A stretch of DNA of 64,000 nt from Bidens hawaiensis (lineage: Eukaryota > Streptophyta > Magnoliopsida > Asterales > Asteraceae), in NCBI GenBank assembly GCA_021521415.1, contig JAIQDT010004248.1, forward strand, positions 124,001 to 188,000. The letters are read 5' to 3'. A program made the position numbers and the translations under genes. The notes below the pieces were generated by a model. It made no database searches. It saw nothing but the letters and a program-made list of their open reading frames with translations, and had not been told where the DNA came from. This document shows positions 45,356 through 55,518 of this stretch, piece after piece; position 1 is the first letter of the stretch, and every line of letters begins with the position of its first letter.

Positions 45356-46611
45356 GATCTATTTTCTCATTGTTTTATCACTTTATGCATCATATGGAAA
45401 TATAACTATATAAGTCGCACACGTTAACAAAGTTATAATATGTTTATCATAAGTGTCACTTGACCTAAAAATACTGTTTTTTACGTCAAAGTAAAAGTCT
45501 TCATGACATATATTTCAGTTTTTTCACGAACTATCAATTTCTTGATCATCTTTTGAGTTAGCGTATCAAACTAAAACACAAATCACCTAAAATCGTTGAA
45601 ATAAGTGCCCAATTTCCTCTTTGCTCATAATGTAAACGTGACTAATATAAATAAGATAACATATCATTATATTCCCATCAAGATTTAATCTTAAAAGATG
45701 GAAGTGGTGGGGGCTATGGAGATAGAAAGCGGTAACATTTCATATTAAGTCATCTCAAAATAAAGGATTAATAAATTAAAAAAAAATATGTTATCACAAT
45801 TAATCATGGATTTCATACTCATGAAAAACATCCTTCTGTATAAAACCCTTGACTTTAATCTAAGTACACTGGTTATGAAATATGAATATCTATATTCGTT
45901 AATTCAATGTGGATTCGCATACACTTAAGAAAAGCATATTATAGGTTCGGTTTTAGATTATAATATTATCAAAGTCAATCCATCCATCTTCATCTCTAGG
46001 CAGCATAGCAACACACCTAAATTTGATTCAGCAATAATTTAAATTATAAATTCTGTTGTGTTGAATGTAGAGACTAATTGTCGATATTGAACCATTGATT
46101 GAAGATAGAAATTATGTTGAAACACGTAAATGATCAGTTTGATATGAGGTAATGAATTGTAAAGTAATGAAATGGGCAAACTTGTTAAGTTACATATTTT
46201 GATGGTGCCTAATGGTGAACTGTGTTGAATTGTTGAATCTATGTTGAATTATTTACGAGGTTTATTTTACTGTGAATTTATTTATTTGCTTATTACATCT
46301 CTTTTGTTTTTTATATCAAAATAGTAAAACTCACATGATGTTTTATTCTTTTGCTTATTAAACCAATAATTCTTTTGTTTATTTAAACAAATAGAATATT
46401 CAAGGGAACAAATGGACGGATTGAATGTTGTTGAAAGTAAATATATAAATAGGTAAATATGTAATTCTAAAATGCGAGAAAAATATGAGCAAAATAGTCA
46501 TATTGTAAATTTTTTTAATGAAATGGATAAAAACGATATTGTAAGTTTACATTGAAAATTTACTATACTTTTTAGACATTTTGTTAGCATATATGATGTT
46601 GAATGATGACT
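45356..46611. other. Intergenic, no gene seen
   Basis: AT-rich sequence of 1.25 kb without coding signal or recognisable element end. Confidence 0.5.
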
Positions 46612-46614
46612 TAA

Positions 46615-46785
46615 GGGAGTGTTTGGGTAAGCTTTTAAATTTGCTTATTTAAATTTTGAAAAGTAAAAGCCGTTTTTGAAAAGCTCTAATTTGAATCTTT
46701 TAGATAAACTTTGTCAAATACCTTTTGCTTTTCAAAAAACAAATACACAAATAAGCAAGTTTTAAAAGCTCAGTCAAACACCCTC
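46615..46785. mobile_element. Tourist-like MITE, 171 bp, TSD TAA
   Basis: Ends GGGAGTGTTTGGGTAAGC and, as complement, GAGGGTGTTTGACTGAGC continue as an inverted repeat of nearly 40 bp (CTTTTAAA...TTGCTTATTT). TAA lies at 46612-46614 and 46786-46788. This is the form of PIF/Harbinger-type MITEs. Confidence 0.85.
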
Positions 46786-46845
46786 TAAGCTAGAAGATTT
46801 TAAAAAAAATTCTTCTATGATAGTAATATTAAGATGTATTATGTA

Positions 46846-47138
46846 TGTTAGGATTAAACGCACACACGAAACTGAACACACACACGAAAGCAGTAAACGA
46901 ACACGAGGATTTAACGTGGTTCGGTCTAAACTGACCTACGTCCACGGGTGGCAACTAGGTATATCTTTATTGAGTGACCTAATATTACAAGTACATAATG
47001 TTGTTTATATTGAGACTGAACTAGGGTTAGTAAATTATTATGCAAGAAATCTAAACCGGGCCGGGCCGACCGCCCACACCCGTCTCCTCTTTTGACTTCA
47101 TATAATAAACCGGGCCAACAAGGCCTACGAACCCAACA
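46846..47138 (-). repeat. 3' LTR of the TR-GAG element
   Basis: Minus strand starts TGTTGGGTTCGTAGGCC and ends TTTAATCCTAACA. A purine-rich tract (complement of ATCTCCCACTCGGAGG, about 47139-47154) lies directly upstream on the minus strand, as expected for the polypurine tract. Confidence 0.93.
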
Positions 47139-47236
47139 ATCTCCCACTCGGAGGCCTTGAGTACTCTCGTCTGCACTCCTGATTGTACTTCTGTAATCTG
47201 AACATTAAACTTCTTCTAGTTGCCACCGCCTTCTCA

Positions 47237-48805
47237 TCAATTAACCTGAAGGCCCGTTGAAGCTCCCCGGAGCTCCAACACATCAGTCATGGCTGAAACT
47301 GCCCCTGACCCGTTCTCTGTCCCTACCGGCTCCCACTGTAACGAACTACCGGATCCTGAGATAACCTGAGAACAAACACTCTCCATATTCAGCAAGTAAT
47401 TCATTGGAGAGACTTTTACAGCTGGAATACTGGTTTTCTTAATCCACTGTCGACCTGGAACTGTAACTGAAACACGACCTGTGCTCCCACTGTCACGATG
47501 TCCCCCAACTGATTTAACCTTCCTAGCTCGTTCATCCTGAATCTTCACTTTGGCTCTGGGTTTGTTACTTGCAAAACGAACCTTCTTCTGCCCACGAGAT
47601 TCTGTGAACCGGATTTTGTCTTTCACCAAAACTGGATCCACTCCTTTCGGTGACATATCGACCATATACAATGAACCAATTTTCTTTCCACGAGCAACAA
47701 CGAGATTCCCTTTGACTACTTTCCACTGCCCATTCCCGAACTTAACATCGTGCCCTTGGTCATCCAACTGCCCAACTGAAATCAAACGTTTCTTCAAACT
47801 TGGAATAACCCTCACGTCTTTCAAAGTCCAAGAAGTACCGGCTGAAGTTATCAAATCAACGTCTCCCATACCCGTAACCTCTAAAATATCATCATTCGCT
47901 AGTCGAACCTTTCCAAAATCCCCAAATTTAAGATTCTTCATCGTTTCACTACAGTGAGTGGCATGAAACGATGCACCAGAATCCATCACCCAAGCATCAA
48001 CGCTACTCTCAACACTACAAACCAAAGCCTCATCACTACTGACCCCGTCATCTGTGTCGTCTTCTGTAACGTTCACCTTTTTCTTACCATTCGGACACTG
48101 ATTCCTGAAGTGTCCTTTCTCTTTACAACCCCAACATTCAATATCCTTACGAGTCTTAGACTGACTCCTCTTCCTGCTCCCACTGCCTCGCTGTTTTCCC
48201 CTACCTCTACCTTCTGTGACTAGCATATTGCCTGATGATTCACCTGAACTTCTGCATCTTGAATCTTCTCCCAGAATCAGATCTCGAATCCCATCGAAAG
48301 TAATATTTGTAGACGAACTACAAACTGCAGTCACTGTTTGCGACCAACTGTCGGGCAAAGAGGATAATAACAAGAGGCCTTGAACTTCATCATCAAACTT
48401 AATGTCAACTGACACTAAGCGGGACAAGATCGAATTAAGATTATTGATATGAGTTGTAACTGACCCACCCTCTTTCATTCTTGTTGTCACTATCTCTCGG
48501 ATAAGATAGACTTTATTCGCTGCCGAAGGCTTCTCATACATGTTGGATAGCGCCTCCATCATACCACGTGCTGTGGTTTCTTTCATGACGTTAAATGCCA
48601 CATCTTCAGACAACGACAATGTAATACAAGCCCTAGCTTTCTTGTCTAATTTCTTCCAATCTGCTTCTGACAACTTTTCTGGTTTTTCATCCTCAAGCAC
48701 TACATCCAAGTCTTTCTGACAAAGTAGTGCCTCAATCTGCATCTTCCACCAACCGAACTTCTGTCCGTCAAACTTCTGTATCGAAACCTTTCCGTCTTCT
48801 GCCAT
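47237..48805 (-). CDS. gag: Intact gag-protease of the TR-GAG element, 522 aa
   Basis: The frame is open further upstream to 49045, but MAEDGKVSIQKFDGQKF at 48805 is the usual start of Tork-type copia gag, so I choose it. The gag core (WWKMQIEALLCQKDLDVVLE, ANKVYLIREIVTTRM, LLLLSSLPDSW) is followed by an Arg/Ser-rich stretch and an intact zinc knuckle CWGCKEKGHFRNQC. Protease comes next with the DSGA core (AWVMDSGASFHATHCSE) and flap-type wording (KKRLISVGQLDDQG), then the start of the pre-integrase segment (GSLYMVDMSPKG). After that the copia order breaks off and a Lys/Arg-rich segment leads to an unrelated C-terminus (MNYLLNMESVCSQVISG). No stop or frameshift is seen, so the protein could be made today. 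Confidence 0.92.
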   Translation of the reverse strand: MAEDGKVSIQKFDGQKFGWWKMQIEALLCQKDLDVVLEDEKPEKLSEADWKKLDKKARACITLSLSEDVAFNVMKETTARGMMEALSNMYEKPSAANKVYLIREIVTTRMKEGGSVTTHINNLNSILSRLVSVDIKFDDEVQGLLLLSSLPDSWSQTVTAVCSSSTNITFDGIRDLILGEDSRCRSSGESSGNMLVTEGRGRGKQRGSGSRKRSQSKTRKDIECWGCKEKGHFRNQCPNGKKKVNVTEDDTDDGVSSDEALVCSVESSVDAWVMDSGASFHATHCSETMKNLKFGDFGKVRLANDDILEVTGMGDVDLITSAGTSWTLKDVRVIPSLKKRLISVGQLDDQGHDVKFGNGQWKVVKGNLVVARGKKIGSLYMVDMSPKGVDPVLVKDKIRFTESRGQKKVRFASNKPRAKVKIQDERARKVKSVGGHRDSGSTGRVSVTVPGRQWIKKTSIPAVKVSPMNYLLNMESVCSQVISGSGSSLQWEPVGTENGSGAVSAMTDVLELRGASTGLQVN

Positions 48806-49612
48806 GACAATGACTAAAACGAAAAACTGGATAAAAAACAGAGACAGACACAGCAACACGAGCCTGAACTTAACGACTGTTCTACTGAACTCTGTTAAAA
48901 AAATCAACCTATTTATACGCAGCGGAATATCGAACTGAAAATCAGAAACCGAAACTTTAAACTGAAACGATAAACCTGACAAACGCGGTTGGCACTGGTT
49001 CTCCGTTTCTTTAACGCTTCTTCTGACTTGACAACGATTCTTCAATGAAAAATAGAATCCTGATTCAACTTGTTCTTGGTTTGGTTAGGCTGATCAGCGA
49101 TAACAGGTAATCAGGCCGGCTTCACTGCTCGGCTACCACACTTATACTTCGACCACAAACCCGTAACGGCAGCTGGTTACTCAGTTCTGTCGGCTAGACT
49201 GCCCGACACGACTTTTAGCGGTTGATGCTTCTTGAATGACGATCGAACAAATCGGTAATAGGGTGGCACTACTGCCGGCAAACCCTAATCGAACTGATGA
49301 CCAACAAGACGAACCCGGTGACCGCTGGGTTAATTTGGCGGCTGCCAAAAAACGAAACCCTAGATCAACCCTATCTTCTGCAACTCAAAAAACAACAAGC
49401 GTTGGCTTACGGTGGTGTATGGCGGTGGACTGAACCCTAGTCGCGATCGTCGGGCTGGGTTTAGTGGCGGCGAAACAGCGGCGGCGTAAACCCTAACGAC
49501 AATCGGAGAACCGTAGCGGCGGCAGAACCCTAGCGCAGTAGGGTGGCGGCGACTGGATGGTTTGGCGGCGACTCGGCTGGTTCAACGTGTTCTTCGCGTG
49601 ATCCGAACCTAA
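48806..49612 (-). other. Leader of the TR-GAG element
   Basis: About 800 bp between primer site and gag ATG. It has several CCGCCGC/GGCGGC-type words and no long frame of its own. The packaging signal should lie here (inference). Confidence 0.5.
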
Positions 49613-49625
49613 GCTCTAGATACCA
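49613..49625 (-). other. Primer-binding site of the TR-GAG element
   Basis: The minus strand reads TGGTATCTAGAGC two bases after the LTR, the initiator-Met site TGGTATCAGAGC with one extra T. Confidence 0.8.
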
Positions 49626-49627
49626 CT

Positions 49628-49921
49628 TGTTAGGATTAAACGCACACACGAAACTGAACACACACACGAAAGCAGTAAACGAACACGAGGATTTAACGTG
49701 GTTCGGTCTAAACTGACCTACGTCCACGGGTGGCAACTAGGTATATCTTTATTGAGTGACCTAATATTACAAGTACATAATGTTGTTTATATAGAGACTG
49801 AACTAGGGTTAGTAAATTATTATGCAAGAAATCTAAACCGGGCCGGGCCCGACCGCCCACACCCGTCTCCTCTTTTGACTTCATATAATAAACCGGGCCA
49901 ACAAGGCCTACGAACCCAACA
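49628..49921 (-). repeat. 5' LTR of the TR-GAG element
   Basis: Same ends as the other LTR. On the minus strand it carries TATATAAA (49786-49793), a good TATA box; the single substitution between the LTRs falls here (the 3' copy reads AATATAAA). Confidence 0.93.
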
Positions 49922-49926
49922 ATGTA

Positions 49927-51322
49927 TACATAATAATATAATGTTTCTTATAAATTATTTATACCAAATACAACCTTTATACCCATCTGGTTTAATCTGA
50001 CTTAGACGAAAGTTATTGAATTCTTCACTGTAGGTCTTAATATTTTTAATTTAATAACCACTAATAACGTGTTTTTTTATATAGAAAAAGGGTATTATAT
50101 AAATAAATGTAAGTGTTGAATGTGACAGAAAGAACTTATGCAGATACGAGTCTTGTTGTACAATCTTCAGTCTCCTAGGACCATAAAAATATATGATTCC
50201 AATGCAATGAAGGAGACTTTATAGCTTTTCTACATCAAACCTAACATTGGTCAATCTTTACTTTAAAGTTTAGCCAACCCAAACATAGAAAGATACCATA
50301 ATTCCATAAATATTATACGCCAGCTTGACACATGCACTACATGGGTTTTCCAGTAAAAAAATTTTCCGGGAAACTAACAAATAAAGCCTGACTATCTGTG
50401 ATAACCCAATGACAAAAGGTGACTTCATATACCCGCAATCGCTGGCAATGCTAGGTAGCCCATGCTGCACCATCTCCTGTTCCGAGCAAAACTCAACGCC
50501 CAAAGGTCCACTGCAATAAAACCCGATTAGGATCATATTCAAATTTGAGACTTGCAGTTTGCGGCCCAAGTCTTCACTTCTCCAATGCCAATAAAACTAA
50601 AGTGCATTGGCATTTTCCAATAAAAGATAACATAGAATAATTAGAAGATAAAATTTTATACACTAAAAATTATGATTAACCACGGATTTATTTATTGTTA
50701 TTGAGAAGCATACGGCTAACAAAAACTATCGTATTTGAAAGTTAGGTCATGGGGTATACTCTAACGCCCAACATAATTTAAGATGACATGACACTTTAAA
50801 TATGCATTAAACCACTCCTATCAGGGTTAAGTTTGTTAAAAAGGTCCATGGATTATGTTTTTCACGGGTTAAAAAGAACAATATATATTAATTACTAATT
50901 GATTTGTTATTAATTAGGATTAAACAATTTTTTTTGAGTGAGATGGAGTGAAAGAGAGAAAAATGAATGATGTGCTTATGTGGAGTTAAGAGAGGTTAAA
51001 TACAATTTTCTTCAGGTTAATATATAGCAACAAAAAGCCTTAATGGAAAAAAAATGTTTTGAAAATATGCGTGTATCTAAAATAACGAAACAATCTTTAT
51101 AAACCTATATCGAGTAAATATAAGTGCGTAATTATGTTTGTGAGTAATTATTAACTCATTTATATTATAACTCAATGCTATTAAGTTCTTTATCAAATGT
51201 CAAATTAAATCGAGTGTCATAAATATATGCTTAAACTTATTAGCACTAATATGCAAATTTAGAGTTTTAAAGTATTTAACATGTAAAAGAAAATATTTTT
51301 TTATCGACACAATCTGGTCCTG
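49927..51322. other. Intergenic, no gene seen
   Basis: AT-rich sequence of 1.4 kb without coding signal, RNA gene or clear element. Confidence 0.5.
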
Positions 51323-51330
51323 ACCAGGTT

Positions 51331-51546
51331 CAGGGGCGAAGTTTAGTTAGGGCCCGGGTGGCCTCCCCCTACCCCCCCCCCCCCCCCTCTTTAGTGGTAT
51401 AAATTACTTGTTTTCGCCTAAAAAATTTTATGATTGGTGTAAATTTACCCGTTTTCAACTTAAAATTTGAGGCCGACCCCGCGTTTATGAATTTTTAAAT
51501 ACATTTTGAGTATGTCCTTGACGAACTCGTCTAAGCTTCGCCACTG
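51331..51546. mobile_element. hAT-type MITE, 216 bp
   Basis: Ends CAGGGGCGAAGTTTAG and, as complement, CAGTGGCGAAGCTTAG match at 14 of 16. 8-bp duplications ACCAGGTT (51323-51330) and GCCAGGTT (51547-51554) match at 7 of 8. A run of C from about 51371 lies near the left end. No ORF. Confidence 0.85.
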
Positions 51547-51554
51547 GCCAGGTT

Positions 51555-52316
51555 CATGTGTATGACACACTCCTCGGGTCCCTGTGGTGCTTGGATCTTG
51601 TCGGGTTTAACCCACTAACGCATGACCATGAATAGTTTCAGACCTAAGATAAGAAGGCAAGTTTGTAGACAATGATTAAAAAATATAAAAATGGGTAAAC
51701 CCCATGAATGCAATTTTGAAAGCGACAGCTTTGACTTATGATTCTGATTTTGACTAAGAAAAAGAGCAAGTCAACCTTCTACTCAATCTGCAGCTATTAG
51801 CACGTTCACATTTGATTTCACATAAGTGCACACTATCATGCCACATTTTAATCACTTCTTTAAGCCGCCCCTCCGTCCACTATAATACAACAATGTCAGG
51901 TTATAATATTATAACCTAAATCACACTACATTAAATTGTTTAGAATGGTGACTTTTTTATGTTTGGAAAAATATAAAATTCAGTTATAAAGCAAACAAAG
52001 CTGTGTCTGACCATCTTCAAAACCTTTACCTACTAATATTAGAACTTTAGATAGACAATTGAAAGAAAATTGAAACATGGATTTGAAATCGGCTTCTAAC
52101 TAAAGACGCGCATGCCAAAAAATAAGCTCGCTTAATATACGATCATGCGCTCATGCTTCATTTAACAAGCTTGGGTAGATTCACTGGACTAAATGAAGCT
52201 ATTATTTACATAACTTTTTGTTTAAAATATTAATTATACAACAAATATGGTTACGTAAAAGTTTTAGTATATAATAGTTTGGATAAAATAACTACTTAAT
52301 ATGCATTGTGTTAGAT
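51555..52316. other. Intergenic, no gene seen
   Basis: No coding signal. The last bases (ATAAA, 52317-52321) are the left TSD of the following solo LTR. Confidence 0.5.
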
Positions 52317-52821
52317 ATAAATGTAACATCCCGAAATTTCCAAAATGATATTAATTACATTACTTAATAATAGAGGGAAAGTTGACTCGGGTTCGGGAAA
52401 TAAATAATAGAGTTGGAGTTGGTATGAGTCAGGCTAGTGTTGGATTAATGGAGACGGGTTAAATGAGAATGGGCCTTAGGTCCATGGGATTTTAGATAAA
52501 TATCCCCTAAACCCAAAAATATCTTCATTTCCTTACTTTCTACACACACACTCCAAAAACACACACACCATCTACACCGCCGCCGGGCCGAGGAGAGGAA
52601 CGGGCAGATCCGAGAGAGAGAGAGAGCGATTAGTTGTGTTAACAAGTTAAACGAGATCCAAACAAGCTCAAAAAGGTATGATTCTTGATCTTTGAAGTTT
52701 AAAGATCCAAGCTTTTTAGTGTATAAACGACCGAAAATGGTCGGGAAGCGTAGTGGGTGATATTGAACCATAGCAAGGGTGTTAAAATCGCTCAAAATGC
52801 TGGACAGAAACCGAACAGCGG

Positions 52822-53155
52822 CTGATCTGGGCAACTTCGCCTGCAACTGGGCAACTTCGCCTTCAAAGCGATGAACTTCGCCTGCAAGCTAAGTTCACAT
52901 GATGAACTTCGCCTGCAAGCTAAGTTCGCCTGATGGCAACTTCGCTGTAAAGTTAAGTTCGCCTAACTGGTAACTTCGCCTGAGGCCAAGTTCGCCTGAT
53001 GACAACTTCGCCTGAAGCTAAGTTCGCCGGATGACAACTTCGCCTGAAGCTAAGTTCGCCGGATGACAACTTCGCCTAAAGCTAAGTTCGCCTGATGACA
53101 ACTTCGCCTAAAGCTAAGTTCGCCTAAGGTTTAACTTCGCCTAAAGTCAAGTTCG
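52822..53155 (+). repeat. Array of AACTTCGCC / AAGTTCGCC repeats
   Basis: About 17 to 20 copies of AACTTCGCC and AAGTTCGCC, which differ only at the third base, alternate every 14-17 bases. In the middle they form a 32-bp tandem unit (AACTTCGCCTGAAGCTAAG plus TTCGCCGGATGAC) repeated three to four times. The core is the same as in the copia element's hairpins, but here nearly all copies face one way. Confidence 0.92.
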
Positions 53156-53227
53156 ATTAGAAAATAAATTAAAAATCTAATGAAAAATGTGTTAAGACAG
53201 TTAATGGAAATAAAATTTTTCCAAGCT

Positions 53228-53335
53228 GACCTGGCAGCTCGACCCCAGCCAGGGGCTCTGCCCCTTGGACCCTGCTAGGGGCTGCCGCCCCTAGACCCCG
53301 CTGCCAGGGGCGCTGCCCCCGGACCCCCGTTCGTT
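53228..53335 (+). repeat. GC-rich self-complementary stretch in the solo LTR
   Basis: CAGGGGCTCTGCCCCTTGGA, GGGGCTGCCGCCCC and GGGGCGCTGCCCC follow one another, each able to form a short hairpin. Such stretches occur in other large plant LTRs. Function unknown. Confidence 0.7.
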
Positions 53336-53929
53336 GTGGGTAGTAGTTAAGACTGGAAAGATGATATGAGTAGTGATAGTTAATTGATACATATACTTGT
53401 TATACAGTCAGCCGTGCACAACTGAAGAAAGGGATTACGATCAACGGTGAACGTAACCGTGTTCAGGTGAGTTTCTAGCCCCATTCCTTGTTATGTTTTC
53501 GGGGCTGTGTGCATACTCGATGTGTTGTTAATACATTTATCCTAAGTGATAAGTGTATGTCATATGTGATATGTGTGATAGATATGAATGATTGTTTGTC
53601 GGTACGCGAACGATCTTCGGATATTGCGCGTACTGTCAGGTTAAAAATAAAGGTACGAATATTATATATCGAAGATGTATGAATATTTCAAATGAATACT
53701 TGTCGGGGCGTGAACGATCTTCGGATATTGCACGTAACGACAAGGGGTATGGTTGTTAAATGAATGAGGTAAAGAATGCCTAGAGTGTTCTTCTGTTATA
53801 ATGTAAGTATGTGTATATAGGTACACGAATGGCATGTGAGTTCTACGTTCGACATAGTAAGTTAGGATGGCAAATCCCTCTAGCTTTTGTCGGACATAGA
53901 CTCGGCTGGTGATGGCGTAGTTAAGGACT

Positions 53930-54360
53930 GCGAGCCTTATACGTGAAGTAGATGATATATGTAACGTAGATAAGGACTGCGAACCTTATACGTAATGTAG
54001 ATAGGCGTCAGCATAGGAAAGGACTGTGAACCTTATACGTGCTGATTTTGTAGCATAGGGGAGGACTGCGAACCTCGTACGTGCTATGAATTAGGTTGCA
54101 ACATAGGGAAGGACTGCGAACCTTGTACGTGTTGTGGATGTATTTCAGCATAGGAAAGGACTGTGAACCTTATACGTGCTGATTTTGTAGCATAGGGGAG
54201 GACTACGAACCTCGTACGTGCTATGAATTAGGTTGCAACATAGGGAAGGACTGCGAACCTTGTACGTGTTGTGGATGTACTATGGTATAGGGAAGGACCG
54301 CGATCCTTGTACGTACCATAAATGGTGAACATAGGTAAGGACTGCGAACCTTGTACGTGT
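53930..54360 (+). repeat. Tandem and higher-order AAGGACTGCGAACCTT repeats
   Basis: About nine variants of AAGGACTGCGAACCTTGTACGT, 40-50 bases apart. A higher-order duplication of about 137 bp is visible: TAGCATAGGGGAGGACT starts near 54051 and again near 54188 with nearly identical downstream sequence. Confidence 0.85.
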
Positions 54361-54889
54361 TCACGACCTTGAGTACAGGTATAGACGGTGAACTATGAAC
54401 GTACTCTCGGTAGACTGAGGTTAGTGATTGTAGATATGTATGTATGTATGGTAGCAAGTATGTATGTAGAACAGAAGGGTAACTAGTGAAGTATGGATAT
54501 GTATCTACGGATATGTATGTATGTGTATGTATTGTATGGCGTTCGATTAACTAGAACTCACTCAGCGTAGCTGACTTTTAATATGCACGCAGGTGAGCTG
54601 ATTATAGAGTTAGCATGAGGATGACACACGGCATGAATTGAACGGCTGGCATCTGAAGAAATAAGTAAAGATGTTTTAAATATAAAGTTTTGTGTTATGG
54701 TATCAAAGAAAAGATTTAATGTTTTGTAACAAATTATTGATGTTTTATATTCCGCGAAAAGTTTTAATAAACTCTGATTTGAAGAAATGTGTTTATGAGT
54801 AAATCCGACGCTAGAGTAGGGTCACCGGGAGAGGGGCCTTACAATAAAGCTTGAAACGAGTCGAGCTTGAGCTTAGGCAAGCTCGTATA

Positions 54890-55518
54890 AAAAGTTCCCT
54901 CTGTTCCTGGATAGCTTCTTTCAAAATGGCTTCCGCTTCCTCGGCAAATGTCTTGGTAGAAGATATGATTTCTTGAAATTGTGGTTTATTGGTTTTTAAG
55001 TAAGTACGCAACTCATTCTGAAATTTCCTCACATGTCCAATTTCTAATGAATCAAGATAACTGTTTGTTCCAGTATAAATAATAAGTATATGCTCATCTA
55101 GCGCGAGAGGGGCAGATTGGTATTGTTTAAGCAATTCACATAATCATTGACCTATTGCCAATTGATTATGAGTAACTTTATCGAGATCAGAAGCAAATTG
55201 TGTAAAAGCTTCTAATTCTGTGAGTTGCGCAGTTCTAATTTTAATTTACTGCCTACATTTTTTGATAGCTATAATTTGAGTTGCAGACCCAACTCTGGAA
55301 ACAGAGATACTCACATTAATAGCCGGTTGCCAACATTGAATAGATTGGCAGATAAGAATATTTGTCCATCACTAATCGAAATGACATTAATAGTAAAATA
55401 AGCCGAAACATCTCCCGATTGGGTTTCAACTATTGGCAAAGTGTTCATACTTCATTCACCTAAAAAAGAACTTAATTTAGCAGCTCTTTCTGAAAGACGT
55501 GAATGTAAATGAAAACTG
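54890..55518 (-). pseudogene. atpA: Decayed plastid atpA fragment in nuclear DNA
   Basis: On the minus strand the translation follows the C-terminal part of the chloroplast ATP synthase alpha subunit, in order: HLHSRLSERAAKLSS (about 55515-55460), [42 protein letters not shown]-like wording, [20 protein letters not shown], then the open piece [40 protein letters not shown] and [15 protein letters not shown] (to about 54890). The wording is that of the plastid, not the mitochondrial, protein. In-frame stops and indels break it, and many residues differ, so the transfer is old. Both flanks are unrelated to plastid DNA as far as I can tell; the left flank is close to the solo LTR. Confidence 0.88.

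Larger units (their letters stand above)
46846..49921 (-). mobile_element. Young copia derivative with gag and protease only (TR-GAG), 3,076 bp, TSD ATGTA
   Basis: LTRs of 293 bp (46846-47138) and 294 bp (49628-49921) differ by one substitution and one single-base gap by my count. TSDs ATGTA lie at 46841-46845 and 49922-49926. The minus-strand interior holds a primer-binding site, an 800-bp leader and one intact gag-protease ORF; integrase, RT and RNase H are missing. The element must rely on a full-length partner for reverse transcription and integration. The near-identical LTRs make it the youngest insertion in the window. Confidence 0.95.
52322..54843 (+). mobile_element. Solo LTR, 2.5 kb, TSD ATAAA
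   Basis: Starts TGTAACATCCCGAAATTTCC and ends GGGAGAGGGGCCTTACA. Exact TSDs ATAAA lie at 52317-52321 and 54844-54848. No gag-pol. The size and ends suit a chromovirus-type (Tekay/Del) LTR (inference). Inside it are the AACTTCGCC/AAGTTCGCC array (52822-53155), a GC-rich self-complementary stretch (about 53228-53335) and a series of AAGGACTGCGAACCTT repeats (about 53930-54360). Confidence 0.92.

Noticed and set aside
52822..53155. CRISPR-like regular repeat array
   Set aside because: Repeats of 9 bases with spacers of 5-8 similar bases, in a plant solo LTR; no leader or cas genes, so it is an LTR-internal tandem repeat.
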